Below, in pieces: positions 1-7,762 of a DNA stretch of 64,000 bases. The number at the start of each line of letters is the position of its first letter. Within the stretch, counting starts at the first letter, position 1. The translations under genes and the position numbers were made by a program. Where the stretch lies: the NCBI GenBank assembly GCA_028819845.1, contig JAPPKS010000017.1, positions 62,001-126,000 on the forward strand, read 5' to 3'. Source of the DNA: Candidatus Poribacteria bacterium (lineage in GTDB: Bacteria; Poribacteria; WGA-4E; PCPOR2b). Under the pieces are notes generated by a model that was given only the letters and a program-made list of their open reading frames with translations, did no database searches and was not told the origin of the DNA.

Positions 1-792
1 GATGAGGAAATCGGAGGGGAACTTGGCGCAGGTTATTTGGTTCAAAATCGGATGGTTCAGGCGGATTATGTCGTCAACTGCGAAGGGGGCTCACTCTTGA
101 ATGTGGGTGTCGGCCACAACGGCGTCATTTGGATGAACGTGACTGTTCACGGTGTGGCGGCACACGCGTCTCAGCCGGAAAAGGGATTGAATGCGTTCGA
201 GAAAATGGTATCACTCGTTTCGGCGCTTCAACGCCAAAAAGCACGTTTAGCGCCGCCCAATCGCGTTTTTGAAACCGAATCGGGGCAGCATCGGCGTCCG
301 ACGATTAGTATCGGTGGCGTCTTTCACGGCACCGATGGGGATAAAGTGAATACGGTTCCGGCGCAAGCTACCTTCTCTATTGACCGGCGCGTCATTCCTT
401 CGGAAAACCTTGAAGAAGTCGAACAAGAAATCCGGGAAATCATTAAGGAAATTTGTAGTGCGGATTCTGAGTTAGCGGTGGATGTCAAAACAATACTCTC
501 TATTGCGCCTTGCATCGTAGACGTGGGGCACCCATTCGTGCAAGCCTTCGGCGAAGCCGTGCAAGTCGTTCGCAAACGGACCCCTACCTTTAGTGCTACA
601 AGCGGATTCACAGATCTTCACTATTTCGTAGTAGATGGCGGTCTGCCAGGTGTAGGGTACGGCGTTGACGGTGAAAGTGCTCATGGGGTCAATGAGCGGG
701 TGAGTATCCCCGATCTCGTTGCAGTTGCGAAAATTTATGCGACCCTCATGATGATGCCGCATGCGCTAGCGCACACGCTATCAGGCTCATAA
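1..792 (+). CDS. M20 family metallopeptidase (ArgE/DapE-like), 5' partial
   Basis: The reading frame is open from base 1, so the true start lies upstream of the window. The visible 263 residues begin with DEEIGG, the M20 motif that carries the catalytic general-base Glu and a metal-ligand Glu. The dimerisation (lid) domain follows, with VHGVAAHASQPEKGLNA, in which the His that reaches the neighbouring active site is recognisable. The C-terminal part returns to the catalytic domain (SGFTDLHYF, then GESAHGVNERV with the last metal His). Family members are zinc or cobalt amidohydrolases acting on N-acylated amino acids or dipeptides in the cytoplasm. ArgE, DapE and carboxypeptidase G2 cannot be told apart from this fragment. 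It stops at TAA 790-792. Confidence 0.9.
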   Translation, partial: DEEIGGELGAGYLVQNRMVQADYVVNCEGGSLLNVGVGHNGVIWMNVTVHGVAAHASQPEKGLNAFEKMVSLVSALQRQKARLAPPNRVFETESGQHRRPTISIGGVFHGTDGDKVNTVPAQATFSIDRRVIPSENLEEVEQEIREIIKEICSADSELAVDVKTILSIAPCIVDVGHPFVQAFGEAVQVVRKRTPTFSATSGFTDLHYFVVDGGLPGVGYGVDGESAHGVNERVSIPDLVAVAKIYATLMMMPHALAHTLSGS

Positions 793-928
793 GATTTACC
801 ATCAATCCGGGAGCATTGTGCACGACCGCTTGGGTGGCAGTCGCATTAACCAAACTCCAATGTAACATCGCGTCCCGAGCGAACCAAGACAAAATATCCT
901 ATAAATAGCGGCCTATCCTGCAAAAGTA

Positions 929-3031
929 TTATCGATCCGATTTGGCCTTGGACTGAATGCCGATTCTGCTTGCGTCGATAGGTTGGAATCCGAGTTTCAA
1001 TGCCGGTGAATCCGGATGTAAGTTGAAATTTTCGTCTTCAGGGTCTATCAGCATCGGATCGGCAATCACTGAAGTCGTGTCGTAACCCATTTTTTGCCAT
1101 TCATCGAAAGTGTACACTACCATGGGTCTTTCCATCCAAGTTTCCCCGATCTGGTAATTCTCATGCGTCATGTAGTACACATTTCCCTCTGACTCGGCGA
1201 TACGTTTATCGTCGAGTAGACCGAACTCTTTGTCGTCGGTATACAGCCACCACAAATTTCCTTTGCCCGAGTGATATACGTTGTTCCGTGCGCGATTTCC
1301 TACACAGAAGCCCCACATATCTTTTGCGCTTTCTTCAGGACGATGAGTCAAATCATTGGCTATGTAAACCATGCACGCACTATCATAAAAGATATTATTC
1401 TCTATCAGATTGTTTTTCCCGCCATGGATGGTCACGCCATTCCACACGTGGGCAAAAATGTTTCCGTACACCAGGCAGTTGCTCGCCCAGTCATCCAGGT
1501 AAAACCCCTGCACCGTATCCGTGATGTAATTGAACCGTAGAATGTGCCCTGCGCGATCGGTCCTGTTGAGCACATAAACTCGTCCATCGTCGCCGATTTC
1601 ATAGGGATCCATCCACATATTGACAGCGCCAGTGTCGTACAGGACTAAGCATGTGCGGCGAATGTCGTTGTATTCTAACAGATTGCGGCCATGGCCATTC
1701 GTGGCAAGATTTACTCCGTGATGCGGAACGTCATGTATTTCATTATGGGCAATCCAATTTCCATTGCTTAACCCCGCAAAAACGGCGGCTGTGTAATGTA
1801 GTATACATCCCGTTCGGTCGAAGTGGTTATTGACCACCTTGTTGGACATGGGATGCGCCTCGGCAGTTCCTAAAAGAGCTACACCATTGGCTCCGATATA
1901 GTTGAATTCGTTGTGTTCAATCCGGTTCTTTAAGTTGTCACCTTCTAAGTAAACCGCGTTGCCGCCCAAGGCATAAAAACGGCAGTCTTCAAAAACACAA
2001 TACGATGCGTCCTTCAGATGAATCGCCTCACCACAGTAGTCCCAACCTTTGACGGGAAACATGGCTCCGTAACCGTCGAGGCCCGATCGATGATAATTGT
2101 CGCCGCTGGTGGTCTCGGTAAATGTAAAGCCGGATAACGAAACGTACGAAGCACCCTGAATATCGATTAAATTGTCAAGGCGTGGCAGCACAACATCACT
2201 CTCCGGCGACAACGGTGTAGGCGGCCAGAAATAGACAACGCTTTCTTCAGTATCGAGGCACCATTCGCCAGGAGTATCTAACTCCTCCAAGATATTCTCC
2301 ATCACGAACGGCGCGTCACCTTCTCCTCGATTTCGAAACGGCATGTGACGGTAACGCACGAAATTGTCGTTCTCGCTATGCCATGTCCGCCGTTGCAATC
2401 GTATGATGCTATTTTCACGGTCAACCGATTCAACAGGTACAACGTTCGTACTCCATCCGCCCGCAACCGTAACAAGCGCTTCCGCCAGTTGAGGTTTCTT
2501 CCATCCACGGGGAAGCGCGCCTTGCGCAAATCTGAAAGAAGTGTCGCTGCCCGGTTCTGCTGCATCCTCTATGTTCAAATATGCACCAATGACTGGGTTT
2601 GTATTCGCGTCGAAATTGGGCCAACGCGCTCGGACCTGCAATTCACCATTATACGTTAACTGCCGGCTTTTACTCACGCTCCAACTGCCGGGCGGGAGCT
2701 TCGCCTTAAAAATACTATCCTGATGTTTTTCCCAGCCGGTGAGATTCACGCCTCCGCTAATAACGGCCTCTTCGCCCGAATGGCTGGTGTAGATAACCGG
2801 AAACTCTCGACTGCCGCTGTCCTGTTCGGTTAAAACCAATGGGCTGCCCAGATAATACTTGCCTCCGCGCACCACCACAGTGACAGCCGTGGTCAAGCCG
2901 CAATCCTGTTTGAACTCACGCACCGCATCACGCGCGCGGTGCAGTGTCGCAAAAGGCTTTTCACGCGTACCCGGATTAGTATCATCGCCATCCACAGCGA
3001 CGTGGAACTCCTTATTGCTCAATTCCTGCAT
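929..3031 (-). CDS. Right-handed parallel beta-helix repeat protein
   Basis: A 700-aa protein. An in-frame ATG lies upstream at 3133, but it would overlap the preceding PhyH gene by about 90 nt. ATG 3029-3031 lies 13 nt after that gene's stop, and the first domain follows it directly, so this start is preferred. Residues 7-40 (FHVAVDGDDTNPGTREKPF) form the N-terminal segment typical of extracellular beta-helix proteins (DUF1565-like). The middle (about residues 320-560) is rich in short N/G/I/V strand turns such as NRIEHNEFNYIG and NLIENNIFYDSA, as expected of parallel beta-helix coils found in polysaccharide lyases and epimerases. No signal peptide is seen at the chosen start. The substrate is unknown. 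It is probably co-transcribed with the PhyH gene. Confidence 0.8.
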   Translation of the reverse strand: MQELSNKEFHVAVDGDDTNPGTREKPFATLHRARDAVREFKQDCGLTTAVTVVVRGGKYYLGSPLVLTEQDSGSREFPVIYTSHSGEEAVISGGVNLTGWEKHQDSIFKAKLPPGSWSVSKSRQLTYNGELQVRARWPNFDANTNPVIGAYLNIEDAAEPGSDTSFRFAQGALPRGWKKPQLAEALVTVAGGWSTNVVPVESVDRENSIIRLQRRTWHSENDNFVRYRHMPFRNRGEGDAPFVMENILEELDTPGEWCLDTEESVVYFWPPTPLSPESDVVLPRLDNLIDIQGASYVSLSGFTFTETTSGDNYHRSGLDGYGAMFPVKGWDYCGEAIHLKDASYCVFEDCRFYALGGNAVYLEGDNLKNRIEHNEFNYIGANGVALLGTAEAHPMSNKVVNNHFDRTGCILHYTAAVFAGLSNGNWIAHNEIHDVPHHGVNLATNGHGRNLLEYNDIRRTCLVLYDTGAVNMWMDPYEIGDDGRVYVLNRTDRAGHILRFNYITDTVQGFYLDDWASNCLVYGNIFAHVWNGVTIHGGKNNLIENNIFYDSACMVYIANDLTHRPEESAKDMWGFCVGNRARNNVYHSGKGNLWWLYTDDKEFGLLDDKRIAESEGNVYYMTHENYQIGETWMERPMVVYTFDEWQKMGYDTTSVIADPMLIDPEDENFNLHPDSPALKLGFQPIDASRIGIQSKAKSDR

Positions 3032-3044
3032 TGACCCCAACCTT

Positions 3045-3968
3045 TCATGATGGTGTTGAGTAATTGTCGGCGTTATTGTGCCGCCAGTTTGGAATAAAAC
3101 CTTCCGGCTCTCCGAATCCATAGGTTTTCCCAATCTGGTTCATGCTTGAACCTGAATACGGCCACGCCTGACCTCCGATTATCCGAAATTCATCAGCTTT
3201 TCCGCAAAGCCAATAGAACATGTGCGCAATGTATCTGGCAATACCATGGCTCCCATAGTCGGCAGTATGAAAGTTGAAGCCCGGTTCAACAATCCAATCT
3301 CTTTGCGGCGGCACTGTACGCCAATAGTTATATTTCAGCATATGCCGAACCCCTTCGCCAGTGGCTTCGCCGCGGCGATGAAGGATCTGAAAAAAGTGGA
3401 TGACAAACGAACCGGCGGGGGCGCTAGTTGAAAGGCCTTTCTCTCCCGCCTCACGGTGGGTAGGGCGAATGTGCGATCCTGGCACAATCTCCGTTGGGCC
3501 CATCTCCAATGGCGTGTCCTGCGGGTAGTAAAATGCCTGAATAAAACGAACCTCAGGCCCAAATACGTGGTCTGCATCATGATGCCACCCCTGCGCAGGG
3601 CCTGGACATTCAGCACGATGAAGACTCATTAGCACGGGCAACCCGACGTTCCTTCCGAGAAGCGACCGCACTACCCCCGCGACCTGAGGATTGAGCACAA
3701 CATGCTCGACAAACCAGTCTTCAAGGAAGATTGTGCTGGGTTCATGCGAATTACGAATTCGCTCTAAATCTTCATGCGTGAGTCCTTCGGGAATATAACT
3801 GGGTTGAGCCGGAATTTTTCCGTCCAGGTAATCGCATGTACGCTGATTTATGTCATCTTGGACAACACCCTCCAAAATTAAAAACCCATTTTTGCAAAAT
3901 TCCAAAACTTGCGTGTCGTTAAGGGTGGGTTCGCAGTCAAATGTCCTATTGGTTTTATCGTATTCCAT
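3045..3968 (-). CDS. Phytanoyl-CoA dioxygenase (PhyH) family protein, copy 1
   Basis: A 307-aa Fe(II)/2-oxoglutarate-dependent oxygenase fold. The iron-binding HxD lies in WHHDADHVFG (His129/His130-Asp131). The distal His is in ILHRRG (about His197), and Arg208 in VRHMLKYN is a candidate for binding the 2-oxoglutarate carboxylate. IVPGSH (about 161-166) is the usual strand after the HxD. Family members hydroxylate lipids, amino acids or natural products; no substrate can be assigned here. A very similar 306-aa copy lies at 6309-7229 in the same orientation, which indicates a local duplication. The beta-helix gene begins 13 nt downstream. Confidence 0.9.
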   Translation of the reverse strand: MEYDKTNRTFDCEPTLNDTQVLEFCKNGFLILEGVVQDDINQRTCDYLDGKIPAQPSYIPEGLTHEDLERIRNSHEPSTIFLEDWFVEHVVLNPQVAGVVRSLLGRNVGLPVLMSLHRAECPGPAQGWHHDADHVFGPEVRFIQAFYYPQDTPLEMGPTEIVPGSHIRPTHREAGEKGLSTSAPAGSFVIHFFQILHRRGEATGEGVRHMLKYNYWRTVPPQRDWIVEPGFNFHTADYGSHGIARYIAHMFYWLCGKADEFRIIGGQAWPYSGSSMNQIGKTYGFGEPEGFIPNWRHNNADNYSTPS

Positions 3969-4184
3969 CGTGGAGGCCCTCCATCTTTCTCACATACATG
4001 TGCGGTGGTCTTTCAATAATTTGTTGTATTAAGGTAGGCATCTGGCAATCCTATCATTTCCCAAACTTTCAGCCGACGCGCTATCACTCAATAAAACTTT
4101 TTATCAGGCTCCTCGCCAATAGTTTGAACAGAAATTGGAAAAACTTTCCATCTGCTTGATGGGGGTAATACTTGATGTGATTCA

Positions 4185-4919
4185 TTAATCCCCAATCGTG
4201 ACATCCTCGTTTTCCAGTGCCGGCATGCCTTTGAAGCGAAGCAAGAGCTGCGCAACCGCGAGCACGTCCTTCTGGCAGTACCGGGTGATTCGATCCACAT
4301 CATCTTCGTGCCAAAAGACCGCTCCTACCTCGCTCCCATCAATATCATCCTTTGGGGTGGGTAGACCAAATAGGGATGTGAGCAAGGCTAAAGATGTGTA
4401 GTTCTTGTAGTCCCCGAACTTCCACAGGTTCATCGTGTCTACAAAATTGGTCTCCCAGGGCTTCCGGCCTGAAATATCCAAAATCTGTGGAAGCGTTAAT
4501 CCATTTACCAAAGCCCTGCGGCAGATATAGGGAACATCAAACTCTTTGATGTTATGGCCAGCCAAACCGATTTCCGGTTTATTAAAGTGCGGATGGTTGA
4601 GTAAATCAATGAACCCTTCCAATATCGGTGTCTCTTCGCGGCCCGAGAACGATTTTATTCGAAAGTTCAACCCATCAGCACTTTTGTCGTCTTTTAAAAA
4701 ATAACCGACTGAGATACAAACAATCCTCCCAAATTCCGCAAATATGGCTGCCCGGTCGAAGAAATAATCTTGCGGCGCCACATCTTCTGGGCAGTGTTTA
4801 CGCGCCTTAGACTTCCATGCATCCTGCATTGCCTTCGGCAAAGATTCCAAATCTGGTTCAACCGGAGCCGTCTCAACGTCTATTACGAGTAGATTCTCTA
4901 ATACTACATGATCGAGCAT
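4185..4919 (-). CDS. PolB-type 3'-5' exonuclease (DnaQ-like fold)
   Basis: A 244-aa protein with the three DEDDy exonuclease motifs in order: LLVIDVETAP (Asp-x-Glu, near residue 14), AGHNIKEFDVPYICRRA (about residue 120, with the Asp of Exo II), and ITRYCQKDVLAVAQL (about residue 215, the YxxxD of Exo III). It is a stand-alone exonuclease domain with no polymerase part, resembling the predicted PolB-like 3'-5' exonuclease family (DNA_pol_B_exo2). A role in DNA repair or RNA/DNA end trimming is inferred from the family. It sits between two PhyH copies without obvious functional linkage. Confidence 0.85.
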   Translation of the reverse strand: MLDHVVLENLLVIDVETAPVEPDLESLPKAMQDAWKSKARKHCPEDVAPQDYFFDRAAIFAEFGRIVCISVGYFLKDDKSADGLNFRIKSFSGREETPILEGFIDLLNHPHFNKPEIGLAGHNIKEFDVPYICRRALVNGLTLPQILDISGRKPWETNFVDTMNLWKFGDYKNYTSLALLTSLFGLPTPKDDIDGSEVGAVFWHEDDVDRITRYCQKDVLAVAQLLLRFKGMPALENEDVTIGD

Positions 4920-5348
4920 CTAACACCATCTTATGTTTCCCGCCTGCGACGGGTAAAACAGGTTGATAATGTAATAAGAAATTGAAAATGGACGCATTCC
5001 GCATGCCGCCATGACCCAAAAGAAGAATGGCATCTCACGTATTCGGGCCGTAGACGGGATTCGGACGCCCGGTGGCTTCGAAATTCAGGATAGATTGATT
5101 ATTGCGCGGATAATTACTAATTTAGACAGGTTTGGGCTTTCCAGTCGCACGGTTAAGTTTCGTACCAATCATCTACATCCTGGACTCATCACTATGCGGA
5201 ATGCGCAATTTATCCCGTTAGTCCTTATATTACAAGGAATTGGCGGATAGGTGTTTCAAGGTAAAACCACGTGAAAGGATTTGGTGGTATTTGGAAATTC
5301 AGCGAAATGGACGATTGGAAAAAATCACCATATGAGGCAAGGATTAAC
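4920..5348. other. Intergenic, 429 bp, nothing recognised
   Basis: Separates the exonuclease and LamG genes. A 79-codon frame at 5011-5250 (+) has no recognisable domain, ribosome-binding site or compositional support. I see no repeat or hairpin of note. Confidence 0.5.
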
Positions 5349-6215
5349 TCAATTACGGAACGAACGGTTTGCCTTTAGGCCGCCCCACGCTACCGCCAAC
5401 TTCGCGCCAGGTTCAACTGACAGAACGCCCTGAATGCCTCCATTGTAATGCTTCAGCACGTCCGGGTGAGTCCACGCCTGGTGCGCAACGACCGCTTCAT
5501 CGATAAGTCCGTTGAAAAACAGGTAGTGCTCTGTCATGCCGATGGTGAGTGGGTTGTTGATTCCCTCGGGAATTTCCTCCTTTGCCGTCTGTTCACCAAA
5601 CAGTTCACCGTCGAGATAATGTGTGTACTGTTTTCCCTTCCTGACAAGTGCGGCGTGGTACCACCGGTTAAGCTCAGGAGTCCCAATAAACTCAGAACGC
5701 AGCCAGTCGACATTATTGTCCGCTCGATTGATGTGGAACACGAGCGTACCGCCTAAAAATTCCCAGACTGCCTTCTTCGACTGCGCTGCACCGCCATCAT
5801 CGTGTCCGATTAAACCAAACACGCCGGGTTCGTTGGAAAAATTCATCCACATTGCCAACGTAAAGTCAGTGCCATGCAAGTGGAAGCTTTCACTGTTCGC
5901 GACCTCTGCGCGAGCGGGTTCTTTCACCTTCAGGCACTTTCCGAACTTCCCGTTACCCCATCTAGCGGCTTCCACTAGGACCGCGTGGTTCCCATGCGGC
6001 GAAACGTCTTTAGCCTCATCGCCCACACCTTCGTCAAATGGCAGCGCAACTACAAGGGCGTCGCGGTCAATTAACGCCGCAGATCCAAGAGAAAAAGCCC
6101 ACGTCGAAACGGTCAACAGCGCCGTGTAGATTAAAACTCTTTTTATGTGTTCAGCGAGCCTCAGAATTTTTCCCTTATAGTCATTTGCATCGACACCGAT
6201 GAATACTCGGTGCAC
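5349..6215 (-). CDS. LamG / concanavalin A-like lectin domain protein, predicted secreted
   Basis: A 288-aa protein. The N-terminal region (about residues 24-46, HIKRVLIYTALLTVSTWAFS) looks like a signal peptide preceded by an unusually long basic leader, so the true start may be an internal TTG or CTG rather than ATG 6215. The rest is a single LamG jelly-roll: LPFDEGVGDEAKDVSPHGN, then FTLAMWMNFS, WYHAALVRKGKQYTHYLDGEL and the closing NGLIDEAVVAHQAWTHPDVLKHY, which is the standard concanavalin-like signature. Such domains bind carbohydrate or protein ligands at the cell surface. It lies between the exonuclease and the second PhyH. Confidence 0.85.
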   Translation of the reverse strand: MHRVFIGVDANDYKGKILRLAEHIKRVLIYTALLTVSTWAFSLGSAALIDRDALVVALPFDEGVGDEAKDVSPHGNHAVLVEAARWGNGKFGKCLKVKEPARAEVANSESFHLHGTDFTLAMWMNFSNEPGVFGLIGHDDGGAAQSKKAVWEFLGGTLVFHINRADNNVDWLRSEFIGTPELNRWYHAALVRKGKQYTHYLDGELFGEQTAKEEIPEGINNPLTIGMTEHYLFFNGLIDEAVVAHQAWTHPDVLKHYNGGIQGVLSVEPGAKLAVAWGGLKANRSFRN

Positions 6216-6308
6216 TTGACAATTCTCGCTAGGTTAGCCTTGCTCGCCGTGCTTCTGGCACCAATACAAAGGCCATACCATGACTAGTCCGACCAGTCTG
6301 CGCGTTTC

Positions 6309-7229
6309 CTAGTTTGGGGCGTCCGCGTAGCCGTCACCGTTATTGTAACGCCAGTTCGGAATATAACCTTCCGACTTCCCATATCCATAGGACGGGCCGA
6401 TTTGGTTATTCGTTGACCACGGCCACCCTTGTCCGCCGATTACCCGAAATTCATCTCCTTTGCCGCACAACCAGTAGAACATATGGGCAACATATCTAGC
6501 CGTAGTGTGTCCGCCGTAATAGGTAGTGTGTAAGTCAAATTCGGGTTCAACAATCCAATCCCTATCTGGTGCAGAGGTGCGCCAACAGTTGTATTTTAGC
6601 ATGTGGCGCGTTCCTGTAGCGGTGGACGGACCCTTACGGTGAAGAATACATTGATGGTGGATGATAAGTGAACCAGCAGGACCAGAGGATAGAACCCCTC
6701 TGTCTTCAGGCCCTCTATGCGTGGGTTGAATGTGCGACCCAGGCACAATTTCAGTTGGTCCTAATTCTTCTGGGGTGTCCTGAGGATAATAGAACACTTC
6801 AACAAAATTTAGTTCTGGTCCAAACACATGGTCGGCATCATGATGCCACCCTTGTGGAGGCGAGGGGCATTGAGCGCGGTGATGACTAACCAATACCGGA
6901 AGCCCGACGTTTTTACCGAGCAATGATCGGAGGGCGCCGCAGACTTCACGGTTGAGAAGGGTGTTTTCAACGAACCAATCCTCAAGAAAAATTGTGCTGG
7001 GTTCGTGAGAGTTACGAATCCGTTCTAAATCTGCAGTTGTAAGTCCTTTCGGAATGTAACTGGGGTTAGCAGGCAGCCTTCCTTCCAAGTAATCACATGT
7101 TCGTTGGTTCGTTTCTTCATCGACAACACCTTCCAAGATGATGTAACCATTCTTACAAAAGTCTAGAATTTGTGTGTCGGTGAGGGTGGGGTCGCAATCA
7201 AATGTTCGATTCGCTTTATCGTATTGCAT
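6309..7229 (-). CDS. Phytanoyl-CoA dioxygenase (PhyH) family protein, copy 2
   Basis: A 306-aa paralogue of the protein at 3045-3968, collinear from the N-terminus (YDK.NRTFDC) to the C-terminus (IPNWR.NN). The metal motif WHHDADHVFG and the distal CILHRKG are intact, so both copies look active. A candidate extended -10 promoter lies about 100 nt upstream on the same strand (7331-7339). The substrate is not assignable. Confidence 0.9.
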   Translation of the reverse strand: MQYDKANRTFDCDPTLTDTQILDFCKNGYIILEGVVDEETNQRTCDYLEGRLPANPSYIPKGLTTADLERIRNSHEPSTIFLEDWFVENTLLNREVCGALRSLLGKNVGLPVLVSHHRAQCPSPPQGWHHDADHVFGPELNFVEVFYYPQDTPEELGPTEIVPGSHIQPTHRGPEDRGVLSSGPAGSLIIHHQCILHRKGPSTATGTRHMLKYNCWRTSAPDRDWIVEPEFDLHTTYYGGHTTARYVAHMFYWLCGKGDEFRVIGGQGWPWSTNNQIGPSYGYGKSEGYIPNWRYNNGDGYADAPN

Positions 7230-7762
7230 CGCTTGATTACCTCATGTGTGATTTTCTGTGGCACTAAGCTGAGAGGGACTAAGGAGGCCAATAAACATCA
7301 TAGCGATTTCTGACCTCAAGATGGTTTGAAATTATAGCACAACAGCGAGAAAAAAGCAAAATATCTGTCGTATTGTCACGAGGAAGTAACTTCGGCCCTT
7401 CGCGAGATGCATGCCGTGTCGAAAGAACAACGAATTGTCGTTGACGGTGAGCGGAATTTCTACTAGACTTTGATAAAAAGTAATCTTCGTCGCGATTGTT
7501 CGCAAAAGAAGAAGCCTGTGACCAGTGCAGTTTGAGCGGCTAAACCAAGACTATACCATTAAAGTCACAAGTGTAATGTATCGCCCACAATACGCGGCAC
7601 TTTGCAGTTACGAGCGTCGCGAGACTCAGAAACGCCTACAATCCAAATCGTTAATATCAAATCTGGCACTGCATTGATGAAAATCGCAATACTGGGTGAT
7701 AGGTTTACCTCGACCCAATCTGGCAACCAAACTAACTGCGCGGCAAATAAGCATCTACCCCA
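7230..7762. other. Intergenic between divergent genes, 533 bp
   Basis: Lies between the minus-strand PhyH copy 2 and the plus-strand spermidine-synthase-like gene. It holds the candidate minus-strand promoter at 7331-7359. No coding sequence, hairpin or repeat was recognised in the remainder. Confidence 0.5.
7331..7359 (-). promoter_or_regulatory. Candidate sigma-70 promoter for PhyH copy 2
   Basis: Read on the minus strand there is TTGCTT, a 17-nt spacer, then TATAAT preceded by TGC (an extended -10, TGnTATAAT). It lies about 100 nt upstream of the PhyH start codon. Sequence match only. Confidence 0.5.

Noticed and set aside
5011-5250. 79-codon frame in the 4.9-5.3 kb gap
   Set aside because: No domain, no ribosome-binding site and no coding-like composition.
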